Shown piece after piece: positions 41,808 through 50,445 of a stretch of 64,000 nucleotides of DNA; position 1 is the stretch's first letter; the number at the start of each line of letters is the position of its first letter. The translations under genes were made by a program, and so were the position numbers. The notes under the pieces are model-generated. The model worked only from the letters and a program-made list of their open reading frames with translations, ran no database searches and was not told the DNA's origin. This DNA is from UBA7672 sp041166025 (GTDB lineage Bacteria > Pseudomonadota > Alphaproteobacteria > Caulobacterales > Hyphomonadaceae), in contig JBEAMJ010000097.1 in assembly GCA_041166025.1 (NCBI GenBank), forward strand, positions 18,194-82,193. Direction: 5' to 3'.

Positions 41808-43160
41808 TCAGATGCGTTCAAGTCGTGCGATAAAAAAAGCATCTGCATTTAGCGATGCGTTCTGACTTTCATCGCGGGGCGCGTCTTTCGCGACACGCTC
41901 TGCGCGGGGCAGAGTGAGCACGTCTCCCTGCAGGGTTAACGAAGACTCAAAGCCGCCTATCTCCGAAGGGGAGATCGCGAGCCGCCGCCACGCGCCTCCG
42001 GCGAGTGCGCCTGCGATGACCTCGGCCCCCTCCTCCAGCGTCGGCGTGCAGACGGCGTAGACAAGGCGTCCACCCGGGCGGAGCATCTCGGCAGCAGCGT
42101 CAACGAGGGCACGCTGGATCACGGGGAAGCGGACGAAGTCGCGGGGATCGCGGCGCCAGACGCCCTCGGGGTGTCGGCGGATGACGCCGAGCGCCGAGCA
42201 GGGCGCATCGAGCAGAACCGCATCGAGAGGCGACGCCGGTCGCCAGGTCCTTGCATCGGCCTCAACAATGTCCATGGCGAGCCTTGCGCGTTCGGCGTTC
42301 TCGCGCAGCCGGACAAGACGTTGGCGCGACATGTCGATTGCCGAGACTCTCGCGCCCATGGCGGCGAGCTGCATGGCCTTGCCGCCGGGCGCTGCGCACA
42401 GGTCGGCCACGGCCTTTCCGTGCAGCTCGCCGAACAGGCGCGCCGGCAGTGCGGCGGCAGCATCCTGGACCCACCACACCCCGTCGGCATACCCGGGAAG
42501 CGCGCTCAGGGCGCCGGCGCCATGCAGGCGCAGCGATCCGCTCGGCAGGAGCTCGGCGCCGAGGCGATCCGCCCACAAGACAGGGTCTTCGCCTGCACGC
42601 AGCGTGAGATCGACCGGCGGCTCATCGAGCTGGGCCAGCGCCATGGCGTCGGCGCCATCGACGCCGAGGGCGGATTTCAGCTTCGCCGCCAGCCAGTCCG
42701 GCCAGAGGGAGGTCACCGGAGCGCGGGTCCAGGCTTCGCGTTCGCGTACGGCGCGGCGCAGAACGGCGTTGACGAGCCCGCCGCCACGCCGCGCTTCGCT
42801 CCATTGGCTGGCGGCCTCGACGGTTGCCGAAACGGCCGCGTGCTCGGCGACGTCCAGCATCCACACTTGCGCAGCGCCGACGCGAAGCAGCGCGCGCAGG
42901 GCCGGCGCAAGCTCCCCAAGAGGTCGCTGCACCATGCCCCCCAGCGCCCAGTCGATGCGGCCAAGTCCCCGCAGCGTGGCGCCGGCCATCGCGCGAGCGA
43001 AGGCCCGGTCGGACCCTTCAAGGCGGTTGAAGGCGCGGCTCTGCTGCATGGCCGCTTCAAAGTCGAGCTTGCCGTCGATCGCGGCGAGCACGAGCTCTGC
43101 TGCGGCGAGGCGGCTCTGCCAGCCGGCTGCGCGAGGGGATCTGTCGGTTGCCGGCGGCAT
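41808..43160 (-). CDS. rsmB: RsmB/NOP-family rRNA (cytosine-5) methyltransferase
   Basis: The 450-residue protein has an N-terminal NusB-like helical domain (RAFNRLEGSDRAFARAMAGA, LLRVGAAQVWMLDV, AVLRR) and a C-terminal SAM-dependent methyltransferase domain. The latter has DLCAAPGGKAMQLA, LLDAPCSALGVIRRHPEG (motif IV Cys) and YAVCTPTLEEG (motif VI Cys, the nucleophile). It methylates a cytosine in 16S rRNA, probably C967. I chose the ATG at 43160, which has a TCTAAA element upstream; a GTG at 43196 is an alternative. In alphaproteobacteria rsmB stands near heparinase and purH genes, as here. Confidence 0.88.
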   Translation of the reverse strand: MPPATDRSPRAAGWQSRLAAAELVLAAIDGKLDFEAAMQQSRAFNRLEGSDRAFARAMAGATLRGLGRIDWALGGMVQRPLGELAPALRALLRVGAAQVWMLDVAEHAAVSATVEAASQWSEARRGGGLVNAVLRRAVREREAWTRAPVTSLWPDWLAAKLKSALGVDGADAMALAQLDEPPVDLTLRAGEDPVLWADRLGAELLPSGSLRLHGAGALSALPGYADGVWWVQDAAAALPARLFGELHGKAVADLCAAPGGKAMQLAAMGARVSAIDMSRQRLVRLRENAERARLAMDIVEADARTWRPASPLDAVLLDAPCSALGVIRRHPEGVWRRDPRDFVRFPVIQRALVDAAAEMLRPGGRLVYAVCTPTLEEGAEVIAGALAGGAWRRLAISPSEIGGFESSLTLQGDVLTLPRAERVAKDAPRDESQNASLNADAFFIARLERI

Positions 43161-43225
43161 GCGGGCGGCTTTAGAGGCTGAGCCCTCGCCTGTCACCCCG
43201 CCCGGCGCAAGCCGTGAGCCAGAGG

Positions 43226-43870
43226 TCAGAGCCGGAACAGCGCCTGGAACATGCCGAGCAGGCCGTCGAACTTGAGGCCCGCGTCAGTCACGGCCAGCGC
43301 ATAGGCCGGCGCGCCGGCGAGGGCCTTCGGCTCGTGGTGCTCCGCCGCGTCGCGGTAGGAGAAGTCGCCGGGACCGAAGACGGCGCCGCTGTCGAGGTAT
43401 TCGCCGTGGATGCAGAGGGTCAGCTCACGGCCCTTGTGCGTGTGGCGCGGCACCGTCGTGCCGGGGGCGACGCGGATGATTTCCGCCTTCAGTCCGCCCA
43501 CAGCGCCAAGATCGAGGCTGCGGATGCCGAGCCCGATCGTCTTCCAGCCGGCCTTGCCCTCGGCCGCCAGCACGGCCTCGCGCAGGCGAACCGGAAGGCC
43601 GCCAAGTTCGGGATAAGTCATCTCGCGCGAGGGCAGCGCGCCGCCGCGCTCAATCGCGGCAAACGTCATCGCCAGCGCATCGGCGGACAGGTCGACCGGC
43701 GTCTCGGACTCCAGCGCCGCGCCTGCAATCGCCTGGCCTTCGGTTTCCGATATCCCCCTCATTTCCATGAGGGTTTCAATGAAAAGGTCGAGCGCAGGTT
43801 GGGCGCGCCCGGAAGCCAGTGCCGCCCGGGTCGCATCGTCCAGTTCCGCGTTTTGGGTAACCCTGATCAT
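43226..43870 (-). CDS. ChrR-like anti-sigma factor / cupin protein
   Basis: This 214-residue protein is encoded downstream of an ECF sigma factor gene and matches ChrR in its C-terminal cupin: RHTHKGRELTLCIHGEYLDS with the metal His/His/Glu pattern, then GPGDFSYRDAAEHHEPKAL. ChrR normally holds RpoE through an N-terminal zinc domain with ligands arranged as His, His, Cys, Cys. Here the corresponding N-terminal 70 residues contain none of these: no His and no Cys. It is either a zinc-free anti-sigma domain or a changed regulator. The start is uncertain (ATG 43870 or TTG 43900). Confidence 0.75.
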   Translation of the reverse strand: MIRVTQNAELDDATRAALASGRAQPALDLFIETLMEMRGISETEGQAIAGAALESETPVDLSADALAMTFAAIERGGALPSREMTYPELGGLPVRLREAVLAAEGKAGWKTIGLGIRSLDLGAVGGLKAEIIRVAPGTTVPRHTHKGRELTLCIHGEYLDSGAVFGPGDFSYRDAAEHHEPKALAGAPAYALAVTDAGLKFDGLLGMFQALFRL

Positions 43871-43942
43871 CTCCGCATCCGTCAGCCATACCCCGTCCAA
43901 AGGATGATACGCCGGCGTTTCCCCAGCGGATCATGTCTCACA

Positions 43943-44551
43943 TCAGTCATCGCCGAGCCTTGCCTTCATCTTTGCAAAGGCCAGCCGAATCCTCGATTTG
44001 ACCGTGCCGAGCGGGGCGCCGAGCTTTGCTGCGATCTCGCTGTGCGACAGGCCCTCGTAGAACGCCAGCTTCAGCAGAAGCACCTGTTCTTCAGGCAGAT
44101 CCTTCATGGCGGCGCGAACCCGCGCTTCGGTTTCCATAGCCTCCACACGGGCATCGGGCGCCTCCACGCCAGAGGGCAGGACCATCTCCTCTTCGGGGTC
44201 CAGCTCGGGCCGTTTCGACCGGCGAAAGAGATCGATCCGGCGATTGCGCGCAATCCGGAAGATCCAGGTCGAGGCTGAGGCCTGCGCCCGGTCAAACAGG
44301 CCCGCCTTGCGCCAGACCGTGACCATCACGTCCTGGACAATCTCCTCGGCCAGCGCGTTGTCCGCCCCAAGCCGCAGCAGGTAGGACTTCACCCGGGGCG
44401 CATAGTAGGCGAACAGTTCGGCAAAGGCGTTGCGGTCCTGTCGCGTCGCCACAGCGCCGAGCAGGTCGGAAAAACGCGCGCGCTCCGCTTCGCTGAGCGT
44501 CTCGCCAGCCGGCTTGGTGTGTCCTTTGCCGCCCATCCCGTCCGGTCGCAT
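43943..44551 (-). CDS. rpoE: ECF sigma factor, RpoE/ChrR type
   Basis: The 202-residue protein is an extracytoplasmic-function sigma factor: region 2 with FAELFAYYAPRVKSYLLRLG, AEEIVQDVMVTVWRKAGLFD and ASTWIFRIARNRRIDLFRR (about 38-112), and region 4 with LPEEQVLLLKLAFYEGLSHS followed by EIAAKLGAPLGTVKSRIR. The gene pair with the ChrR-like protein corresponds to the RpoE/ChrR group, which answers singlet oxygen in Rhodobacter. That role is carried over by analogy. The two genes are 72 bases apart on the same strand. Confidence 0.88.
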   Translation of the reverse strand: MRPDGMGGKGHTKPAGETLSEAERARFSDLLGAVATRQDRNAFAELFAYYAPRVKSYLLRLGADNALAEEIVQDVMVTVWRKAGLFDRAQASASTWIFRIARNRRIDLFRRSKRPELDPEEEMVLPSGVEAPDARVEAMETEARVRAAMKDLPEEQVLLLKLAFYEGLSHSEIAAKLGAPLGTVKSRIRLAFAKMKARLGDD

Positions 44552-44620
44552 GCCTTGGCCAGCCGCAGGGTCAATCGCGGCATCCGCTTGTAGGCACGGC
44601 CAGCGCCGGACGTGAAGACG

Positions 44621-45142
44621 TTAGGTTGAGCCATCGACGCCGCCGAATGACGCGCCATCACCCTCCTCGTCGACGATGACCACGCCCGGATTAAGGGGAT
44701 CGGCATGCTCGGCCCCCTTCTGGTCGGGCCCGAAGAGGTCGAGCTGGTTGGGATCGCGGCCCTTCGCTTTGCGCTTCGCCTTCATGCCAGGCTTGGTGAA
44801 GTAGAGATCGTCGGTGTGGTCCTCGGCCGGCGGCGCGGGCTTTTCCGCTTTCGCCCTGTCCTTCCTGGGCTTTGCTCCGCGCGCCCTGTCGGGCTTCCAG
44901 TAGGACACCGCAATCACGGGCTGGCCCCGGGCGTCTTCGTAGAGCTGCACGAACCCGCGGGCGACCCCAGCCTCGGCCTTGCCCTGCATCTCCTCGCGCT
45001 CGGCCGGCTGGGGCCGCAACCAGTCAATCACGAGGGTCACGGGCGCCTTGGCCAACGCGCGCGCCTCCCCGAGCGTGCGCGCGCCGCCTTCGGCGTCGAG
45101 CGCTTCGCGGGCATTGGCGGCGATGGGATATTGCAGGGGCAT
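44621..45142 (-). CDS. Hypothetical protein with charged C-terminus
   Basis: The 173-residue soluble protein starts at the ATG at 45142 (MPLQYPIAANAREALDAEGG). Its first 95 residues look folded (APVTLVIDWLRPQPAEREEM, VQLYEDARGQPVIAVSYWKP). The remainder is Lys/Arg/Pro/Asp-rich with a DPNQLDLFGPDQ motif, a QLDLF-type short peptide like those that bind DNA clamps or partner proteins. I recognise no family. It lies 13 bases downstream of mmcB on the same strand and probably forms an operon with it; a link to DNA repair is possible but unproven. Confidence 0.6.
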   Translation of the reverse strand: MPLQYPIAANAREALDAEGGARTLGEARALAKAPVTLVIDWLRPQPAEREEMQGKAEAGVARGFVQLYEDARGQPVIAVSYWKPDRARGAKPRKDRAKAEKPAPPAEDHTDDLYFTKPGMKAKRKAKGRDPNQLDLFGPDQKGAEHADPLNPGVVIVDEEGDGASFGGVDGST

Positions 45143-45155
45143 TCGGGTCTGGAAC

Positions 45156-45653
45156 CTAGTCGATCGCGGGCTCGGGCGCGGCATGCATGATGGCCGCGGC
45201 ACGCAAGAGCCGCGCCGCCGCGAGGCGCGCAAACGACAGGGTGACGGCCTTCCGTCGCGCGCCCGACAGGGCGGAGACTTCGCTTTCCCGCAGGATCGCG
45301 CCACCGAATCCGTCGCACACGATGAGCCCGACCTCGACCGGGATGCGCTCGCGCGGGAAATCGCAGTCGATCGCGAAATAGAACCGGTCGCAGTAGGGTG
45401 CGTATTCCGGCCATTTCTGATCCGACCGGAAATCCTGCAGGCAGGACTTCACCTCAACGATGACGATCTCGCCTCGGGCGCCCACCGCCATCACATCCGC
45501 GCGGCGGCCATTGGCCAGCGTCACCTCCGTGAGCGAGGCGAGCCCGTGTTCGCTGAACATCAGCTGAACGCCGCGCACAATCTCGAGCGCGCGGCCGGGC
45601 GCAGCGGGATCACTGGAAGGCTGTGAGGCCGGCAAAGCTGCGATAGCCGACAT
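45156..45653 (-). CDS. mmcB: MmcB-family DNA repair protein
   Basis: The 165-residue protein has a PD-(D/E)xK-like nuclease core: the segment TLANGRRADVMAVGARGEIV, then IVEVKSCLQDFRSDQKWPEY and CDRFYFAIDCDFPRERIP. The Asp, Glu and Lys of this motif would bind the metal. MmcB was described in Caulobacter as an SOS-induced protein that helps mutagenic repair. The residues seen support membership, but no LexA box was identified. It starts at 45653 and precedes a small gene with a QLDLF motif. Confidence 0.8.
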   Translation of the reverse strand: MSAIAALPASQPSSDPAAPGRALEIVRGVQLMFSEHGLASLTEVTLANGRRADVMAVGARGEIVIVEVKSCLQDFRSDQKWPEYAPYCDRFYFAIDCDFPRERIPVEVGLIVCDGFGGAILRESEVSALSGARRKAVTLSFARLAAARLLRAAAIMHAAPEPAID

Positions 45654-45787
45654 GGAGTCTTGTTCCTGTTACGTACCGGTTATGGCGCCCCGAAGCACCC
45701 AGAGCAACGCGAATTGACGCGCGCGATGAATTGCCGGCTGCTGCTGCCAACAGCAAAAGACCGCACCGGGTTTTCGGGGAGGACGAG

Positions 45788-47152
45788 ATGAACGAGGCAG
45801 GCGCCGTAGCGCCCGACGAGGGCGCGACTTTCCGGAAGATCGCCTGGCGCATCGTTCCGCTGCTTTTCCTCGGCTATATCGTCGCCTTCCTCGATCGCGT
45901 GAACGTCGGCTTCGCCAAGCTTCAGATGGCCGCCGACCTGGAATTCTCTGATGCGGTCTATGGCTTCGGCGCGGGCGTTTTCTTCATCGGCTATTTCGTC
46001 TTCGAAGTCCCGAGCAATCTGGTTCTCCGGAAAGTCGGCGCACGGATCTGGATGGCGCGCATCATGGTCACGTGGGGGATCATATCGAGCCTCTTCATGT
46101 TCACCGGCTCGGTGCAGTGGGGCCCGGTCTCGGCCGCGTTCGGCTGCACGGATGAACAGTTCACCTTCTACCTGCTGCGTTTTCTCCTGGGCGCAGCCGA
46201 GGCCGGCTTCTTTCCTGGCGTCATCCTCTATCTCACCTTCTGGTTTCCGGCCCAGCGCCGCGCTCAGATGGTGGCCTGGTTCATGACCGGGATCGCCGTC
46301 TCGAACATCATCGGCGCGCCTGTCTCCGGCGCCATCCTGCAGTACATGGACAATGTCGGCGGCATGCGCGGCTGGCAGTGGCTCTTCCTGCTGGAGGGCA
46401 TTCCCTCCATCGTCATGGGCGTCGTCCTCTTCGTCATGCTCGTCGATGGCCCGACGAAAGCGAAGTGGCTGAGCGACGCCGAACGCAATCTCATCCTGCG
46501 CCGGCTTGAAGAGGAGGCTGCGGCCAAGGGCGTCGTGGGCGAACGCCATGGCATCGCGCAGGTCTTTGGCGACTGGCGCATATGGGCGTTCGGCGTCGTC
46601 TACTTCACCGGCGCGCTGTGCCTCTACACGACCAATTTCTGGATGCCGACCCTGATTTCGGAGTTCGGCATCGCGCCGTCCAATTTCCTGGAGATCGGAC
46701 TGATCAGCATGGTCCCGTGGGGCGTCACTGCCATCGTGCAGGTGCTCTGGGCATGGAATTCCGATCGTACGGGCGAGCGGCGCTGGCACACCGCCGGGGG
46801 TTTCGCCATGTGCGTCGCGGGCATGACGATGCTGGCGCTGATCGACGGACAGCCCGTGCTGCAACTGGCGGCGCTGACGCTGGTGACCAGTGGAGCGCTG
46901 TGCTGGGTGGTCGCCTTCTGGTCGATCCCGACATCCCTACTGTCAGGAGCGTCGGCCGCAGCCGGCATCGCCTGGATCAATTCGATCGGCAATCTCGGCG
47001 GGCATTTCGGACCTGACCTGATCGGTCGCATCCGCGAGGTCAATGGCGGCAATGCCGACATGGCCTTCCTGACGCTTGCCGGCGCCGCCGCGTTCGGTGG
47101 AATACTGATCCTGCTGGCGACGATGAAGCGGCCTGCGACGATCGCGGCCTAG
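45788..47152 (+). CDS. MFS transporter, anion:cation symporter family
   Basis: The 454-residue inner-membrane protein has twelve transmembrane helices in two halves. The first-loop segment FLDRVNVGFAKLQMAADLEF and RFLLGAAEAGFFPGVILYLT are typical of the ACS (phthalate/hexuronate/tartrate) branch of the major facilitator superfamily. These proteins import organic anions with H+ or Na+. A GGGGAGGA 6 bases before the ATG at 45788 sets the start. No catabolic genes stand next to it, so the substrate is unknown. The end overlaps the convergent FkbM gene by four bases. Confidence 0.88.
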   Translation: MNEAGAVAPDEGATFRKIAWRIVPLLFLGYIVAFLDRVNVGFAKLQMAADLEFSDAVYGFGAGVFFIGYFVFEVPSNLVLRKVGARIWMARIMVTWGIISSLFMFTGSVQWGPVSAAFGCTDEQFTFYLLRFLLGAAEAGFFPGVILYLTFWFPAQRRAQMVAWFMTGIAVSNIIGAPVSGAILQYMDNVGGMRGWQWLFLLEGIPSIVMGVVLFVMLVDGPTKAKWLSDAERNLILRRLEEEAAAKGVVGERHGIAQVFGDWRIWAFGVVYFTGALCLYTTNFWMPTLISEFGIAPSNFLEIGLISMVPWGVTAIVQVLWAWNSDRTGERRWHTAGGFAMCVAGMTMLALIDGQPVLQLAALTLVTSGALCWVVAFWSIPTSLLSGASAAAGIAWINSIGNLGGHFGPDLIGRIREVNGGNADMAFLTLAGAAAFGGILILLATMKRPATIAA

Positions 47153-47970
47153 TTCATGAACGCCTTCTTGAACATGCCCTCGGGCAGTCCCGGGCCGCGC
47201 TTGGGATGGATCAGGAAGTAGTCCTTCCAGCGTCGCTTCGGATCGATCTGCGTCGATTCGAACATGTGCGAGTTGTCGTCGTTGAGCTGCCACATGCGGT
47301 AGCCAAGACCGAGGAAATAATCGCGCACCGCCTCGCCCGACGATCCGAAATTGCGCTGCAGCGAGAAGGGATGAATCTCGATCAGGAGGCTCGGCAGGTC
47401 GCGCTCGATTGTCTTCTTGCCGCCTTCGACGAACCGGATCTCGGCGCCCTCGACATCGCAGCGGATGAAGTCGACGCGCGGAAGCTTCTCTTTTTCCATC
47501 AGTCCGTCGAGCGAGACGACCGCCGTCGGCTGGTCGATGAATTCGGTGCGGTTGCCGGTGGCGAGCTTCTCGTCCGACGCCGTGCCGCCCCGGTCGGTCA
47601 CCACGCCATAGGCGCGGCCGAGATGGCCCGACATCTTCTTCGGCACCGAGAGGATCATGTTGCCTTCGGCCGAACCGATCGCCGCATTGTGTGGCACGAC
47701 GTTCTTGAGTTTGTGCCAGCGCAGGAGCCGCGTCATGATCGCGTAGGAATAGTTCGACGGCTCGTAGACGTGGACGACGCCGCTGGGCCCGATGTGCTGC
47801 GAGAGCAGATAGGAATGGCGCCCGTCCGAGCCGCCGAAGTGAAGGCAGATGTCGCCCGGCTTGACGACTTCCTTCATGTAGGGCGCCTCCGGCTCCCATT
47901 TCCGGTCCTGCTTGTTGCGCTGGTAGATGCGCATGGTGGTGGCGAGGTTTCGGAAGCTTTCGAAGGACAT
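47149..47970 (-). CDS. FkbM-family methyltransferase
   Basis: The 273-residue protein has the FkbM layout: the SAM-binding start GDICLHFGGSDGRHSYLLSQ (about residues 35-54), VVHVYEPSNYSYAIM with the acidic residue that binds the ribose, and DFIRCDVEGAEIRFVEGG. Members methylate sugars, polyketides or glycans; a surface-glycan role is plausible but unproven. The start at 47970 lacks a strong ribosome site; the GTG at 47976 is an alternative. Confidence 0.85.
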   Translation of the reverse strand: MSFESFRNLATTMRIYQRNKQDRKWEPEAPYMKEVVKPGDICLHFGGSDGRHSYLLSQHIGPSGVVHVYEPSNYSYAIMTRLLRWHKLKNVVPHNAAIGSAEGNMILSVPKKMSGHLGRAYGVVTDRGGTASDEKLATGNRTEFIDQPTAVVSLDGLMEKEKLPRVDFIRCDVEGAEIRFVEGGKKTIERDLPSLLIEIHPFSLQRNFGSSGEAVRDYFLGLGYRMWQLNDDNSHMFESTQIDPKRRWKDYFLIHPKRGPGLPEGMFKKAFMN

Positions 47971-48102
47971 GGACACGCGGGCAGCTCCGGCGATGGTGTG
48001 GGCGGTACAAAGCCCAAGTCGCACAAAAAGGGAAGCTGTTCCCTGCCGTGCCGTCCGCGTCACGTCGTTCCGTTTCGGATCGCCGCGCATTACATCCCAG
48101 CC

Positions 48103-48525
48103 ATGACAAAGCCTGAACCCGACCGGATTCGCTGGGGCGCAGCCCCATCCCTCGACGATATCGCGGCCATGGCGCGCCTGGCGCTCGACGGGCTGGACGA
48201 GCCTTTCCGCACCCATGCCCGCGCCGTGGCCATCAAGGTCGAGGACTTTGCTGACGACGAAACGCTGCGTTCGATGGCGATCGAGAGCCCTTACGACCTC
48301 ACCGGCCTCTATTCCGGGGTTGCATTGACGCTGGAAACGCCCTCGGCCCCGAGCCAGATGCCGCCAATGGTGTGGCTCTACCGGCTGCCGATCCTCGATG
48401 AATGGGCGGCGAGCGAGGGCCTGGCGCTTGAAGACCTGGTCGCCCACGTCGTGATCCACGAACTCGGCCACCATTTCGGCTGGTCGGACGAAGAGATCGA
48501 CAGCATCAACGACAGGGACGACTGA
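48103..48525 (+). CDS. Metallopeptidase-family (zincin) protein
   Basis: The 140-residue protein ends with HVVIHELGHHFGWSDEEIDS, the HExxH zinc motif with an acidic third-ligand region; this fits the small minimal-zincin (DUF1025) group. Residues 15-50 form the conserved N-terminal alpha region (DIAAMARLALDGLDEPFRTH). It has no signal peptide. Such proteins are widespread and uncharacterised. The start at 48103 is divergent from the FkbM gene with 132 bases between. Confidence 0.8.
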   Translation: MTKPEPDRIRWGAAPSLDDIAAMARLALDGLDEPFRTHARAVAIKVEDFADDETLRSMAIESPYDLTGLYSGVALTLETPSAPSQMPPMVWLYRLPILDEWAASEGLALEDLVAHVVIHELGHHFGWSDEEIDSINDRDD

Positions 48526-48529
48526 TCGC

Positions 48530-49480
48530 TCAGATCATCCCGGCCTGGCGCATCTGCTCGATCAGGTCGGCCGGCACGGGCGAGGCGTAAGCGGTCACGC
48601 CCAGCCGCTCGCGGACCCTCGCCGTGGGCTCGTTCCATACGCCCTGCCAGTCAACGGCCATGAGCGAGGGGGTTGTCCGCCCGTGGCGCCAGCCCGTCAG
48701 GGTCACCTCAAGCAGCAGCGGCACGCCTTCGGGCCGCTTCAGCGCCGCCTTGGTGAGGATGAAGGCGAGATACTGCGCCGAATAGTTGTGCCCGAACTGC
48801 GCCAGCTGGAATCCCGAGATGGCGGTTTCGTGCAATGCTGTCAGATGGTACCCGCCCACGAGGTGCCAGAGATCGTGGCACTGCAGCGCCCGCGCATTGA
48901 GATAGTCGAGCGGCGGGGGCAGTTTCGACAGGCCAAGCGCATCGCGGTCCAGCACTTCGAGATCGAAATTGTTGTCGATCATCTGCCGGTAGAATTCATG
49001 ACCGAGGGAGCCAGCCGGACACAGGGACAGCTCGTCCATGGTGAATTTCGGCGGCCAGCCCTGTGCGGCCGCATCCGGCACGCCGGTGAAGGCCAGGCTC
49101 GCCCGTCCGGCGCGCGCCGCAAATCCGTCATCGACATACTGGCCGAGGCCGGCCACCCGCGTGGTGAAGGCGCCCGCGTCCATCATCGCCACGTCGTCGA
49201 TGAAGTCCCAGAAGGGCGGCCATAGCGCTGGCGAGGCCTGCCCCGATCCGCGCGTCAGATCGACTGGCGGATGATCCTCGCCGAGCCAGCCAGCAGTGGC
49301 TGCATCATAGACGTCGACAATTGTCTCCGGCTCGACCCACCCCGCCCGCGTCAGCAGCGCTGCGAGATCGGCGCCCGCAGCCGTGTCGCCCTGCTTGGCG
49401 GCGCGCGCCAGCGAAACAGGATCGCCCCGGCCGGTCTGAACGATGGATTCAAAGCGCTGGGTAATCGCGATGTCGGGCAT
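48530..49480 (-). CDS. Coq4-family-like protein
   Basis: The 316-residue protein contains HDLWHLVGGYHLTALHE (about residues 208-224), which fits the HDxxH-x11-E zinc motif of Coq4 proteins. Coq4 acts in ubiquinone assembly and decarboxylation/hydroxylation of the ring at C1. The rest, with PLDYLNARALQCHD and SGFQLAQFGHNYSAQYLAFI, also fits the Coq4 pattern, while the N-terminal 90 residues are less recognisable. The ATG at 49480 follows GGAGG. Bacterial Coq4-like proteins are less well studied, so the exact reaction is open. Confidence 0.7.
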   Translation of the reverse strand: MPDIAITQRFESIVQTGRGDPVSLARAAKQGDTAAGADLAALLTRAGWVEPETIVDVYDAATAGWLGEDHPPVDLTRGSGQASPALWPPFWDFIDDVAMMDAGAFTTRVAGLGQYVDDGFAARAGRASLAFTGVPDAAAQGWPPKFTMDELSLCPAGSLGHEFYRQMIDNNFDLEVLDRDALGLSKLPPPLDYLNARALQCHDLWHLVGGYHLTALHETAISGFQLAQFGHNYSAQYLAFILTKAALKRPEGVPLLLEVTLTGWRHGRTTPSLMAVDWQGVWNEPTARVRERLGVTAYASPVPADLIEQMRQAGMI

Positions 49481-49630
49481 CCGGCCCCTCCGATGTTGAG
49501 AGACGGTAAGGCGTCGACGAATTGGGTTCAAGCGCGTTGCGCGTGGTGATTGGTCCTGGCTGTCGTGGGCGCGTCCAGGCTCACCCAGCGGCAGTTGCGC
49601 CGCCGGCATGGCTTCCGTAACCTTTGCACC

Positions 49631-50017
49631 ATGCTCAGCCAGCCTGCCGCCCTCGTCTTCTCGGTGACGATCGGACTTCTCGGCCTCTTCCAGCTGGCGC
49701 TTGCCGCCGGTGCGCCTTGGGGCCGTCTCGCATGGGGCGGAGGCCATGAGCGGCTTCCGGCTGCACTCCGGATCGGCAGCCTTGTCTCCACCGTCGTCTA
49801 TGCAGTCTTTGCGACGATTGTGCTTGATCGTGCGGGCCTGATTGCGGTCCTGCCTTCGCTGGAGGTCGCGAGCACCGGTGCTTGGATCATCGCCGCCTAC
49901 CTGACGCTTGGGATCGTCATGAACGCGATCTCGCGCAGCCTGCCTGAACGGTTAGTGATGACGCCGGTGGCGACACTGCTTGCCGGATCAGCGGCCCTCG
50001 TCGCGCTTGGGGCCTAG
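49631..50017 (+). CDS. Hypothetical four-helix membrane protein
   Basis: The 128-residue protein has four hydrophobic helices (about 7-26, 47-67, 77-95 and 107-125). The loop between the first two contains GAPWGRLAWGGGHERLPAAL, which looks like a short conserved motif in small DUF-type membrane proteins. I assign no function. A -10-like TAACCT ends 7 bases before the ATG at 49631 and there is no Shine-Dalgarno sequence. Confidence 0.65.
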   Translation: MLSQPAALVFSVTIGLLGLFQLALAAGAPWGRLAWGGGHERLPAALRIGSLVSTVVYAVFATIVLDRAGLIAVLPSLEVASTGAWIIAAYLTLGIVMNAISRSLPERLVMTPVATLLAGSAALVALGA

Positions 50018-50036
50018 CGGGCCAGCCGCGCTGATC

Positions 50037-50195
50037 TCAACGCCTCGCCGCCTGCTGCTCGCCGCCGTAGAGACCCTCCGCGAAAAGCGAGTCGTTGCCA
50101 GCGCTGAGCATCAGGGCGCAGCCTGCGAAGGCCATCGCCATGAACAGGACGGCCGCCAGACGCGACAGAATTTTTCCGTTTGCGCCGTTGGTCAT
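50037..50195 (-). CDS. Small membrane-anchored protein
   Basis: The 52-residue protein starts at ATG 50195, preceded by AGGAC 8 bases upstream. It has one hydrophobic helix (residues 11-29, ILSRLAAVLFMAMAFAGCAL). The Cys in AFAGC also fits a lipobox, so it could be a tiny lipoprotein with a 30-residue mature part ending GLYGGEQQAARR. It is a weak call because short frames are common in GC-rich DNA, but the start signal and the hydrophobic segment argue for a gene. Confidence 0.45.
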   Translation of the reverse strand: MTNGANGKILSRLAAVLFMAMAFAGCALMLSAGNDSLFAEGLYGGEQQAARR

Positions 50196-50445
50196 GACCG
50201 GGTCCTGCACCATCCGTGCCGGTGGTAAACTCTGGCCGCCTGGCCCCTTTGCGTCGGCCCTGAGGCATGACAACTCCGGCGGTTGCGCGGACTTGAGGCC
50301 CCGATGGGGCTCTTTGGGGACCAAATGAGGCAGTCCGACACAAATGGCGCGGTCATATCGACTGCTGAACGAGGCAAACCGGGATTCGCCATGCCGAATT
50401 GCCATGGTAAACAGCCGAGGATTTGGTCAGGCGTGGAGTGGGGTG

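Noticed and set aside
47206..48102. Long upstream extension of the zincin gene frame
   Set aside because: It is antisense to the FkbM methyltransferase gene; the family start is at 48103.
46943..48148. Minus-strand 401-codon frame
   Set aside because: It lies in another frame of the FkbM and MFS genes and has a low-complexity Arg-rich product.
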